A DNA stretch of 27,518 nucleotides from JAKAKT01 sp041305385. Its GTDB lineage: Archaea; Micrarchaeota; Micrarchaeia; Burarchaeales; JAKAKT01. The notes below the pieces were generated by a model, which searched no databases, was not told the origin of the DNA, and saw only the letters and a program-made list of their open reading frames with translations. The stretch is taken from the NCBI GenBank assembly GCA_041305385.1, contig JBFYLO010000020.1, positions 1 through 27,518 on the forward strand, read 5' to 3'. Each line of letters begins with the position of its first letter. The stretch's first letter is position 1. Made by a program: the position numbers and the translations under genes. Below are positions 20,770 through 27,518 of this stretch, piece by piece.

Positions 20770-21936
20770 ATGGAGCTTCCGAACATTTACAAGATATGGG
20801 ATTATCGGGTTTTGATGGCGGTTCCCCTAGCCTTAATCCTCATTTCGCTTTACTTCATCCCGCAAATCCCGAAGGGCATCGATTTCAAGGGAGGCATCCT
20901 CATAACTCTTCAGACAAATTCTAGTGTCGATGAGGAAGCGATAAGGTCCAGTCTCTCCGGGATAGGGGTGAAGGACGTGGTTCTCAGCAGCTATACCCAC
21001 CCCTTCGGCACAACTGTTGAAATAGAAATTGAGCAGAATCAGTTTCTCGCCGAGGCCGAGAAGTCAAGAATCCCGTTTTCGGACCGCTACGATGAAGTGA
21101 TTGACCTTGAGTACCAAAAGACCACGATGGAACTTGAGATTGAGCAGAACAGCTCCCTTGCCAGCAAGTATGAAGCCAGGCTTAAGGATGTCAATGCCCA
21201 GCTTGCCCAGAAGCGCGAGGAGATGAATGCGCACGCCCTAACCATCCTCTCGAACTGCGGGCAGGTGCTTGGCAGGCAGATAGACATCCAGCCGGGGAGC
21301 ACAAAGGAGCTTCAGGACCAGGTCGATAAAGTCTATCTCGAGGCAACCGAGACCTACAACAGGAGAATTCTCGGGGCCCTCAGCGGCTCGGTGCAGTTCA
21401 GTTCCTATTCCTTTGCAAACGTGATGCCTTCGCTCTCCGAATACTTCATCTCGAAGGTCTTCCAGATTTTCGTCATATCGACTGTGCTTGTAGTCATAGT
21501 TGTGTTCGCGGTGTTCAGGACATTCGTTCCGTCTCTCGCAGTCCTCAGCGGTGCATTTGCCGATGTGTTAATCGCCATGGGTGCCATGGGCCTTTTCGGG
21601 ATACCGCTCACGCTCTCCTCATTCGCAGCCCTGCTCATGCTGGTGGGTTTCTCTCTAGACACCGATATGCTGCTGACAATGCGCGTGATAAAACGGAGGG
21701 AAGGAACGGCCAAGGAAAGGGCTTACGAAGCGATGAAGACCGGGATAACGATGAGCTCTGCAACAATCCTGTCCTTCTCAGTGCTCTTCGCCCTTGCGCT
21801 CATCACTCACATTTCAACGTATTACCAAATCGCGGCAGTCGCAATCTGCGGCCTCTTTGGGGACATCATAGCCACGTGGTTCTTCAACGCGGTCATAGTC
21901 CTCTGGTATGCCGAGAAGAGGGAGAAGAAACCATGA
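20770..21936 (+). CDS. secF: Protein-export membrane protein SecF
   Basis: Part of the SecDF complex, which uses the proton or sodium gradient to pull exported proteins through the Sec channel. A first membrane helix spans about 14-31, then GIDFKGG (36-42), the SecF version of the D1 motif. A large outer domain runs to about residue 225 and contains a charged, predicted coiled-coil stretch at about 105-160. Five further helices and the typical FSLDTDMLLTMR motif follow. At 388 residues it is about 100 longer than many archaeal SecF proteins, with the extra length in the outer domain. The secD start overlaps its stop in an ATGA junction. Confidence 0.92.
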   Translation: MELPNIYKIWDYRVLMAVPLALILISLYFIPQIPKGIDFKGGILITLQTNSSVDEEAIRSSLSGIGVKDVVLSSYTHPFGTTVEIEIEQNQFLAEAEKSRIPFSDRYDEVIDLEYQKTTMELEIEQNSSLASKYEARLKDVNAQLAQKREEMNAHALTILSNCGQVLGRQIDIQPGSTKELQDQVDKVYLEATETYNRRILGALSGSVQFSSYSFANVMPSLSEYFISKVFQIFVISTVLVVIVVFAVFRTFVPSLAVLSGAFADVLIAMGAMGLFGIPLTLSSFAALLMLVGFSLDTDMLLTMRVIKRREGTAKERAYEAMKTGITMSSATILSFSVLFALALITHISTYYQIAAVAICGLFGDIIATWFFNAVIVLWYAEKREKKP

Positions 21937-23507
21937 GCGAGAAAGAAAGAACGCAGGTTCTTGCAGACAGGAGGATTCAAACCCTGATTGTGCTAGTGGT
22001 GCTCTCGCTTCTCCTAGCATACACCATGGGGATAAAATTCGGCATCGAATTCGAGGGCGGGACCCGCATTCCAATTACTCTCGAGAAGCGGGTTAGCCAG
22101 GAGACGATGTCCGAGATAGTCAACATAGTGAAGACCAGGGTCAGCAAGTTCGGGCTGACGCAGGTCGTTGTCCGGGGGGTCGGAGAGACCCAGATTTATG
22201 TTGAAGTGCCCAAGAGCGACTCGAGCCTTGTTTCCGAGATTGAGCGCATAGTCAAAAAAGAGGGCAACTACGAGGGAGTGGTGGACGGGAGGCTGGCTGT
22301 TGACGGGCGCGACATAATCCCCGGCAGCATCAGGCCGGAGGGAGTCCAGGTCAGCGGGTCCCGCGTCACCTGGTCCATCGGCTTTGCCATAAACCACGAG
22401 GCTGCAAAGAAGTTCAGCGACGTCGTTTTCGGCAAGGCGAACTATCCGGTCTACATGTTCCTGGACAGGCCTGAGGATTCGTTCGTTCTGATAAGCAGCG
22501 AAAGGCTGCGCGGAAACAAGTCGATTTCAGACTCCGATGCCTTGGACATGGCCCGGGCCGCGGGAGTAAGGGACAGCGATGCAATTTACATACTCCTCCT
22601 GGACAACTGGGAGCAGGAAAAGGCAGCTATCCCCAATTACAACTTCACGAACAACAGCAAGGCCATAGTCTCGGAGGATACGCCCGAGAGCGTCCTGAAT
22701 GACCTAAAGGCATTCAACTTCACCATAGTAAAGAAAACCCCGGCTGAGATGACTCCCGAATATAACCTGGCCGGGGAGCGCAGGTTCGTTGAGAAGTGGC
22801 CGGCAATAGGGCTCCTCTCAGCCCCTGTTCTCAGTCCCGGTTTGACAAAGGGGACCGCCGGCCAATTCTATTCCATCAACGGTCCGGCTACGGGTGCAAC
22901 CCAGTCCGAGCAGATACTAAACGCGGAAAAGGAGATGCGGGACCTCAAGAGCATCCTAAGCGGGGGCGCCCTTCCCGTCAGGGTCATTCTCGGTTCGAGC
23001 ACGACCATACCTGCGCCCCTGGGGGCCGAGTTTTTGCGCTACAGCATAATCGGCCTCGCCTGCGCCCTGTTTGCAGTGGTCATACTCGTCGTTGCACGCT
23101 ACAGGCACCCGAAACTCATATTGCCGATAATGCTCATCTCCCTTGCTGAGCTAACGATACTAATATGCATAATGGGATCGGTCGGCACCATCGACCTCTC
23201 CGCCATTGCCGGAATAATGGCTGCCATAGGCACGAGCGTCGACGCCCAGATTATAGTCACCGATGAACTGACAAAGAAGGGCAGCCAGGAGGGCACGAGG
23301 AGGAAGCTCGAGAAGGCCTTCAGCATCATAACCACGAACGCCCTCGTTGCCATCTGTGCAGTGGTCCCGCTCCTTTTCTCAGGCCTCATTGAGACCATAG
23401 GCTTCGCGACAACGCTCACCCTGGGCTATGCGCTCGGAGTTTTCATAACCCGGCCCGCCTACGGAGTTATTGCGGGAAGGATTCTCGAGGGCGACGAGGC
23501 AAAGTAG
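21933..23507 (+). CDS. secD: Protein-export membrane protein SecD
   Basis: The partner of SecF, 524 residues. The first membrane helix runs about 15-31, with the motif GIEFEGGTRI at 37-46. A large outer P1-type domain spans about 45-370. It is followed by five helices containing the SecD motif GTSVDAQIIVTDEL, the transport region. The final helices end with a typical YALGVFITRPAYG segment. The true start is the ATG at 21933, overlapping the secF stop by four bases, with GGGAG upstream; a longer reading from 21876 lies inside secF. The gene order secF-secD is reversed compared with bacteria and is common in archaea. Confidence 0.93.
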   Translation: MSEKERTQVLADRRIQTLIVLVVLSLLLAYTMGIKFGIEFEGGTRIPITLEKRVSQETMSEIVNIVKTRVSKFGLTQVVVRGVGETQIYVEVPKSDSSLVSEIERIVKKEGNYEGVVDGRLAVDGRDIIPGSIRPEGVQVSGSRVTWSIGFAINHEAAKKFSDVVFGKANYPVYMFLDRPEDSFVLISSERLRGNKSISDSDALDMARAAGVRDSDAIYILLLDNWEQEKAAIPNYNFTNNSKAIVSEDTPESVLNDLKAFNFTIVKKTPAEMTPEYNLAGERRFVEKWPAIGLLSAPVLSPGLTKGTAGQFYSINGPATGATQSEQILNAEKEMRDLKSILSGGALPVRVILGSSTTIPAPLGAEFLRYSIIGLACALFAVVILVVARYRHPKLILPIMLISLAELTILICIMGSVGTIDLSAIAGIMAAIGTSVDAQIIVTDELTKKGSQEGTRRKLEKAFSIITTNALVAICAVVPLLFSGLIETIGFATTLTLGYALGVFITRPAYGVIAGRILEGDEAK

Positions 23508-23524
23508 GCTGCGCAATAGGCAAC

Positions 23525-24016
23525 TTACCGAGCAACTATAAGCAGTTCCTTCGTCAAAATCGTCGTCTTCTCCATCTGCTCGCTTGAACCTGGCTTAGTC
23601 CCAGTTTCATAAACATTCACCGTGTACCTGCCAGGGGCCAGTCTCTCAATGCTCGCCTCGATTTCCGAGAAGCACATGCACCTGCACCCCTGCCCGCTCC
23701 AGACCTCGTATACATCTATCCTGGAGCCCGTTACCTCGCTCCTCACTACTGCTTTCCTGCAGCAGAGGTGGTTGACCGCCCGGTAATAGACAAGCTGGTT
23801 CCCGGAGAGAAGGAACCCAGGGCCCCGGTCATTTTGCTCCAACCCGCGCACGTTCACTCCGCTGTCGCTCTCCGCACATCCCTTCACCGAGGATGAGAAG
23901 AAGGGCTTTAGCACTTCCACCGTTTCCACCCGCCCGAGGTCGGTCATGAACACAATGCAAATCGTAGTCATCGCGACAAACCACACCGAGAAGAAAAGGA
24001 AAAGGTTTCGTTCCAT
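23525..24016 (-). CDS. Membrane-anchored Cys-rich protein of unknown function
   Basis: A 163-residue protein with an N-terminal membrane helix (about 4-24, LFLFFSVWFVAMTTICIVF) and an outer domain. That domain carries a conserved-looking set of Cys: a single one near residue 47, then CC near 84-85, and the motif GCRCMCFSEIEASIERLAPGRYTVNVYE near 110-137. The CxCMC cluster, together with the final strand, resembles small exported proteins of unknown function in archaea and bacteria. The Cys may bind a metal or form disulfides. ATG at 24016. It is convergent with secD; the stop codons are 17 bp apart. No known family is recognised. Confidence 0.65.
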   Translation of the reverse strand: MERNLFLFFSVWFVAMTTICIVFMTDLGRVETVEVLKPFFSSSVKGCAESDSGVNVRGLEQNDRGPGFLLSGNQLVYYRAVNHLCCRKAVVRSEVTGSRIDVYEVWSGQGCRCMCFSEIEASIERLAPGRYTVNVYETGTKPGSSEQMEKTTILTKELLIVAR

Positions 24017-24067
24017 GTTTCATGTTAAAACAATGCTTAATTTAAATTATTCGTCCGCTCCTTTTAC
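24017..24067 (-). promoter_or_regulatory. A/T-rich promoter region of the Cys-rich protein gene
   Basis: The minus strand has an AATTTAAATTA-type box at about 24039-24048, roughly 26-30 bp upstream of the ATG at 24016, consistent with a nearly leaderless transcript. The remaining 350 bases of this intergenic stretch hold the hairpin array and no gene. Confidence 0.45.
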
Positions 24068-24374
24068 GCTCCGCGGGTGCGCGGAAGCCGCCGCTATTTG
24101 CCTATCGGCAAATGCGGAGCATTTTTGCCTTCTGGGCAAAAATTGGTCGGGGCGTCTTGCCGAGCCGGAAGCGCGTTCGCTCCCGGGCTCGTTGTCGAGC
24201 TATAACCGCGGTTTGCCATGATAAACTTCTTGACCGTTCGGCATCAAAGAACCAGATCTGTGATTTTTTATTGTATTGGAATTTGCTAATTCCAATGCGG
24301 ACACAATCATTTTCTCGGGAAAATGATGTCCATTTTTGCCTCGGGGCAAAAATTGGAAATTTCTGCGGAAATTT
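24068..24374. repeat. Array of short inverted-repeat hairpins, mostly with 4-nt loops
   Basis: At least six perfect hairpins occur in about 310 bp. The first is a 7-bp closing stem GCTCCGC (24068-24074) with GCGGAGC (24114-24120), enclosing ATTTGCC/GGCAAAT around TATC. Next are ATTTTTGCC/GGCAAAAAT around TTCTG (24121-24143), an imperfect GC-rich hairpin CGAGCC/GGCTCG (24161-24191), and ATTGGAATT/AATTCCAAT around TGCT (24275-24296). Then come ATCATTTTC/GAAAATGAT around TCGG (24306-24327), ATTTTTGCC/GGCAAAAAT around TCGG (24332-24353) and AAATTTC/GAAATTT around TGCG (24357-24374). The motif ATTTTTGCC/GGCAAAAAT occurs twice. No open reading frame is credible here. It ends just before the TATA box of the KaiC-like gene. 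No known element is recognised. Confidence 0.75.
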
Positions 24375-24389
24375 GTCCCTTTAGCAAGA

Positions 24390-24397
24390 TTTTTAAA
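24390..24397 (+). promoter_or_regulatory. TATA box of the KaiC-like gene
   Basis: TTTTTAAA is centred 26.5 bp upstream of the ATG at 24420, predicting a leaderless transcript. It directly follows the hairpin array, which is therefore probably not in this gene's leader. Confidence 0.65.
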
Positions 24398-24419
24398 CCG
24401 CTCAGGCAATACTCTAGAC

Positions 24420-25226
24420 ATGCTTAACATCGGGGTTAAAAAGAAGGAGGAGGCGAAGAAGGAAGAGGAGTTCTCCCCTGGAAATCCCAGGAAGCCTACG
24501 GTGGACTTCCTCCCGACTTACGTTTCGACTTTCGACAGCCTTATCGAGAGGAAAGGCATAGAGCGCGGCAACACGATTCTGCTCGCAGGCGGCTGCGGCG
24601 CGGGCAAGAGCACCTTCTGCATGCAGTCGCTTTACAACGGCGCGCTCAAGGGCGAGAAGGGAGTATACCTTACTTTTGAGGAGCCGGCTGAGAAGCTCAA
24701 GCGCCACATGTGGCTCAACTTCGGCTGGGACATCGATGCCATGGAAAAGAAGGGCCTGATGTCAGTCATAACCGTGAACCCATTCGAACTCGCCCGCTCC
24801 GTCGAGGCGGCGCTCATGAGGCAGCGGGGCAAACTGCTCATAGACATTGACGAGATGAAAATGCCGTTCGTCCCTGACAGGGTGGCGATAGACTCGATAA
24901 GCGCGATTTCGGCGGCATTCGTGACAAATCCGGAGCATTACAGGGCTTACCTGCGTTACCTGTTTGAGAGCCTGGAAAAATACAACTCGGTGACCTACGG
25001 GCTGGTCGAGACGGAGCAGGACCCGACGATTTACAGCAAGCTTGGGATTGAGGAATTCCTCTCCGACGGTTTGGTCATCCTTTACCACATCAAGAAGGAG
25101 CAGCACAGGGTCCGTGCAGTCGAGATTCTCAAGCTCCGCTGCTCGAACCACCTCAAGAAGATGGTCCCCTACAGGATAAACGAGAAGGGCGTCGAGATAT
25201 TCGAGAGCGAGGAAGTCTTCGTCTAG
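24420..25226 (+). CDS. KaiC-like single-domain RecA-family ATPase
   Basis: A 268-residue ATPase of the RecA/RadA/KaiC superfamily. A charged N-terminal stretch leads to the motif YVSTFDSLIERKGIERG and a Walker A of GGCGAGKST (57-65). The catalytic pair EE is at 87-88 (LTFEEPAE) and Walker B is RVAIDS (154-159). One KaiC domain is present, unlike the two-domain circadian KaiC, so a clock role is not implied. Relatives in archaea act in signalling or control of surface structures. The following gene begins 9 bp after its stop and encodes an Ig-like membrane protein, so the two may work together. The start is fixed by the TATA spacing; an in-frame ORF from 24336 is rejected. Confidence 0.88.
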   Translation: MLNIGVKKKEEAKKEEEFSPGNPRKPTVDFLPTYVSTFDSLIERKGIERGNTILLAGGCGAGKSTFCMQSLYNGALKGEKGVYLTFEEPAEKLKRHMWLNFGWDIDAMEKKGLMSVITVNPFELARSVEAALMRQRGKLLIDIDEMKMPFVPDRVAIDSISAISAAFVTNPEHYRAYLRYLFESLEKYNSVTYGLVETEQDPTIYSKLGIEEFLSDGLVILYHIKKEQHRVRAVEILKLRCSNHLKKMVPYRINEKGVEIFESEEVFV

Positions 25227-25235
25227 GTGTTTGCG

Positions 25236-26450
25236 ATGAGGGCAGCATGCGTTTTCCTGCTTTTATCGGTACTTCTCCCAGTTGTTTTTTCATTTTCCGT
25301 CTCAACTGACAAGACCTCTTACCTGAAAGGCGAGGAGTTATGCATAACCTGCTCAGGCACGCCTGGCCCGGTGAACATCGTTATCTCCAATGGCCCTCGC
25401 CTAATAACCACTGCCGAGTGCCTTCCAGTTCAACCCAACGACCACTGCGCTGTCTCCTACAGAACAAAGGCCCTGGACCCAAAGGGGGCTTGGACCATTA
25501 CTGCTTCGAAAGCAGAGGAGAAAAAGTCAACTTCAATCTCCGTTTCTCCCACCCGGGAAGATGCATTCTACCTGGTCCGGTTTACGAGCCCGCCCCACGA
25601 GGGGGCAGCCTACCTGAGGACCGAGACAATCCAGGTCTCCGCCACCGTCCTCGATGCAGGGAAGCCGGTTTCAGGCGCAACAGTCAGGGCTTTTGCAGGC
25701 CCAAAAGAGTTCCAGCTCGCGGAAACCTCCCCGGGAGTATATGCGCGGGATTATGAACTCCCGTTTGATGCAGCAGTAGGCGGCACGGACATATACCTTG
25801 TCGCTGAGAAGAACAGCAGCGGGGAGTCATTCGGCGGGGAGAATTCGCTAAAAATCGAAGTAAAACAGGTGCCCATACAGGTCGAGTTCCTCACGCCGGG
25901 GGAAGGTTCCTACAAGCTCGGCGAGACCATCCCCGTTCAGGCGAAAGTCTCCTATTCGACCGGCAAATCAGTCGAGAGTCCTTCGATGTCAATTAAAGCC
26001 AACGAACTTCCGCTCCAGATATTGAGAAACGGCGACGTATATTCCGCGGAATACAAAACCCGCCAAAACGACAGCGGGGGAGTGCTCACCTTTTTGGCCG
26101 AGGTTTCGGACTCCGCCGGGAACAGCGGCTCTGCGTTCACAAACGTCGAGGTGAAGGGAATCGGAGAGCAGGCGGTGACTGATTATTACTGGTATCTCGT
26201 CCTCGGGGGAATATTACTGCTAGTGGTCGCAGCTTTCACAGTAAAAACATTCCTCTCCCGCTCTTCGCTTGAGAAACTCGAGAAGGAGCGCGAGGACCTC
26301 CTTGCGATGGAGAAAGGCTTGCAGGAGGACTACATAAAGAAGGGCACAATCGACAGGGAGACGTTCCAGAAGAGGATGGCCGTTTATGAGGCGAAGCTCA
26401 CGGATCTCGAAGAGAGGATAAAGAGGATGAAAGGGGCAGGGAAAAAATAA
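25236..26450 (+). CDS. Surface protein with signal peptide, Ig-like domains and C-terminal coiled coil
   Basis: A 404-residue protein. The N-terminal MRAACVFLLLSVLLPVVFS is a signal peptide. Three beta-sandwich regions follow, with MG2/Ig-like repeats opening with SVSTDKTSYLKGEELCI, RFTSPPHEGAAYLRTETIQVSATV and VEFLTPGEGSYKLGETIPVQAKV; the last two share a TETIxVxAxV or GETIxVxAxV turn. A membrane helix sits near 315-338 (YWYLVLGGILLLVVAAF). Residues 345-404 are a charged coiled coil facing the cytoplasm. The design is like a sensor or adhesin with an inner coiled-coil tail. The ATG at 25236 has AGGTG upstream in the end of the KaiC-like gene; a GTG at 25227 is another option. Confidence 0.78.
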   Translation: MRAACVFLLLSVLLPVVFSFSVSTDKTSYLKGEELCITCSGTPGPVNIVISNGPRLITTAECLPVQPNDHCAVSYRTKALDPKGAWTITASKAEEKKSTSISVSPTREDAFYLVRFTSPPHEGAAYLRTETIQVSATVLDAGKPVSGATVRAFAGPKEFQLAETSPGVYARDYELPFDAAVGGTDIYLVAEKNSSGESFGGENSLKIEVKQVPIQVEFLTPGEGSYKLGETIPVQAKVSYSTGKSVESPSMSIKANELPLQILRNGDVYSAEYKTRQNDSGGVLTFLAEVSDSAGNSGSAFTNVEVKGIGEQAVTDYYWYLVLGGILLLVVAAFTVKTFLSRSSLEKLEKEREDLLAMEKGLQEDYIKKGTIDRETFQKRMAVYEAKLTDLEERIKRMKGAGKK

Positions 26451-26475
26451 ATCAAGCGATGGCAGGTGTGTTTCC

Positions 26476-27189
26476 ATGACAGATGAGGCTCTCTACTTGA
26501 CTGACAGCTATCTCAAGGAATGCGAGGCTACGGTCGAGTCTGTGAAAGACGGGAAATACGTGGTGCTCGACAAGACGATTTTTTACCCCAAATCAGGCGG
26601 GCAGCCAAATGATACGGGGAAGTTAATCCGGGGAGGGAGTGAGGAATTCAACGTGATCTTTGTGGGAAAATTCGATGGAAGAATCAGCCATGAGGTCGAC
26701 AAGCCAGGGCTCGCCCCAGGGGACAAGGTAAAATGCATCATCGACTGGGAAAGGCGCTACACCCTCATGCGCTACCACACTGCGGCCCACGTCATCGCCT
26801 CGATGGTGAACCAGCGGACAGGCGCGCTCATAACCGGGAACCAGCTCGAGCTCGACAAGACCAGGTTCGATTTTTCGCTTGAAAATTTTGACAGGGAGCT
26901 TTTCAACAAGCTTGTGGTTGAGGCAAATGAGACGCTCCAAAAAGACATTGAAATCAAGACCTACTCGCTTCCCCGGGAGGAGGCGATGAAGATTCCCGGG
27001 ATAGTCAAATTGGCCGGGGCGCTTCCCCCGAACATCGAAATCCTGAGAATTGTGGAAATCCCCGGGGTGGACATCCAGGCAGACGGCGGCACCCATGTGA
27101 AAAACCTGAACGAAGTGGGGCAGATGGAGATTCTCGAGCTTGTGAACAAGGGGAAGGCGAACAGGCGGGTTTACTTCAAGCTGAAGTGA
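26476..27189 (+). CDS. alaX: Alanyl-tRNA editing protein AlaX (medium form)
   Basis: A 237-residue free-standing editing enzyme that removes serine or glycine wrongly attached to tRNA-Ala. It matches the AlaRS editing domain: the FYPKSGGQPNDTG segment at 37-49, zinc-site motif HTAAH (H101, H105) and GGTHV (H207). The usual Cys of the CGGTHV motif is replaced by Asp at 203 (DGGTHVKN). Such replacement is seen, I believe, in other archaeal AlaX but would change the zinc site. The C-terminal half has the KGKANRRVYF ending of AlaX-M. ATG at 26476 with GGCAGGTG upstream. It begins 25 bp after the surface protein gene. Confidence 0.9.
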   Translation: MTDEALYLTDSYLKECEATVESVKDGKYVVLDKTIFYPKSGGQPNDTGKLIRGGSEEFNVIFVGKFDGRISHEVDKPGLAPGDKVKCIIDWERRYTLMRYHTAAHVIASMVNQRTGALITGNQLELDKTRFDFSLENFDRELFNKLVVEANETLQKDIEIKTYSLPREEAMKIPGIVKLAGALPPNIEILRIVEIPGVDIQADGGTHVKNLNEVGQMEILELVNKGKANRRVYFKLK

Positions 27190-27190
27190 G

Positions 27191-27518
27191 CTAGCTCTCC
27201 TTCTTCGCTTTTGATATGGAGACTCTGGTTCCCGACGCGTCCCTTGTTATCGCCACATCGAGGTTTCCCGCCCCCATCAGCTCCCTCAATTGTTCGTAAG
27301 TATACGCTCCCAGGCTCTTCGGGGCTTCGGTTTTCTCCCCCTCTGGCGCACCCTGCTTCTCGATAATCTGCTTCCTAGTCTCGATGATTTTCTGGGTCGG
27401 GACGACGTCGTATTTTATGAACATCCTCTTCCCAGGCATGATGCTGTCGAACATCTCATCCAGCTCGACATCGATGATTTTCTTGTCCTGGTAAATAAAA
27501 GGAAGGACATTTTCGAAC
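27191..27518 (-). CDS. C-terminal part of a protein of unknown function (continues beyond the window)
   Basis: The reading frame is open to the last base, so the gene starts outside the window; the M at 27454 is internal. At least 108 residues are visible. They begin with FENVLPFIYQDKKIIDVELDE, continue with a helical MPGKRMFIKYDVVPTQKIIETRK and a KQGAPEGEKTE linker, then a compact end (SLGAYTYEQLRELMGAG, LDVAITRD, TRVSISKAKKES). The linker separates two small domains. No family was recognised. It ends next to the convergent alaX stop codon. Confidence 0.6.
   Translation of the reverse strand, partial: FENVLPFIYQDKKIIDVELDEMFDSIMPGKRMFIKYDVVPTQKIIETRKQIIEKQGAPEGEKTEAPKSLGAYTYEQLRELMGAGNLDVAITRDASGTRVSISKAKKES

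Noticed and set aside
24068..24374. CRISPR array reading of the repeated hairpins.
   Set aside because: Units differ in sequence and length, no regular spacer exists, and no cas gene is seen.
24420..25226. A circadian-clock KaiC.
   Set aside because: Only one RecA domain is present and no kaiA or kaiB is nearby; single-domain homologues are widespread in archaea.

Overview
The window looks like a piece of a small archaeal genome. It carries ribosomal protein S6e, translation factor aIF2-gamma, a SecF/SecD pair, AlaX, class III (type IV pilin-like) signal sequences, TATA boxes about 26 nt upstream of leaderless start codons, GGTGAT-type ribosome binding sites, and two tRNA genes whose introns sit in the T-loop. 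Overlapping genes, non-canonical tRNA introns and many membrane proteins of unknown function suggest a DPANN-type archaeon (Micrarchaeota or Diapherotrites-like). That placement is inference, because no 16S rRNA is present.

Layout. 1-3403 (minus): a TPR-AAA+ ATPase followed by pyrF, pyrE and the start of pyrD, a pyrimidine operon with bacterial-type PyrE and PyrF. 3404-5400 (plus): a 382-bp gap, most of it a nested multi-hairpin leader, then S6e and aIF2-gamma. 5401-9720: a four-CBS protein with a possible ribosome-hibernation-like tail, ThiL, a small lipoprotein and ArgS. 9774-11327: tRNA-Pro(CGG) with a 30-nt T-loop intron, two membrane proteins of unknown function, and tRNA-Leu(CAG) with a ~103-nt T-loop intron. 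11401-12545: an FMN reductase and Fe/Mn superoxide dismutase. 12557-15732 (minus): a RelBE-like toxin-antitoxin pair, a small unknown protein, and an unusual HAD phosphatase / inositol-phosphate synthase / membrane-tail fusion. 15804-18081: four overlapping pilin-like genes and a divergent membrane protein sharing one palindromic TATA box. 18155-20577: a degenerate tyrosine recombinase, endonuclease IV, a TauE/SafE permease and a glutaredoxin with a dyad operator. 20770-23507: secF-secD. 23525-27518: a Cys-rich anchored protein, a ~310-bp array of hairpins, a KaiC-like ATPase with an Ig-like surface protein, AlaX, and the 3' end of an unknown gene.

The most unusual content is non-coding. Both tRNA genes have T-loop introns. 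Two intergenic regions (3614-3748 and 24068-24374) are packed with short hairpins that mostly have 4-nt loops. In the first, four hairpins abut with no spacer inside two nested closing stems, in the leader of a translation operon. Among proteins, the HAD-inositol phosphate synthase-TM fusion, the TPR-AAA+ fusion, the CBS protein with a possible HPF-like tail and the catalytically degraded XerA-like recombinase deserve attention.

Genes appear to work together in pyrimidine synthesis (pyrFED), translation (S6e, aIF2-gamma, ArgS, AlaX, tRNAs), envelope and secretion (SecDF, pilin-like cluster, Ig-like protein) and redox defence (SOD, FMN reductase, glutaredoxin).
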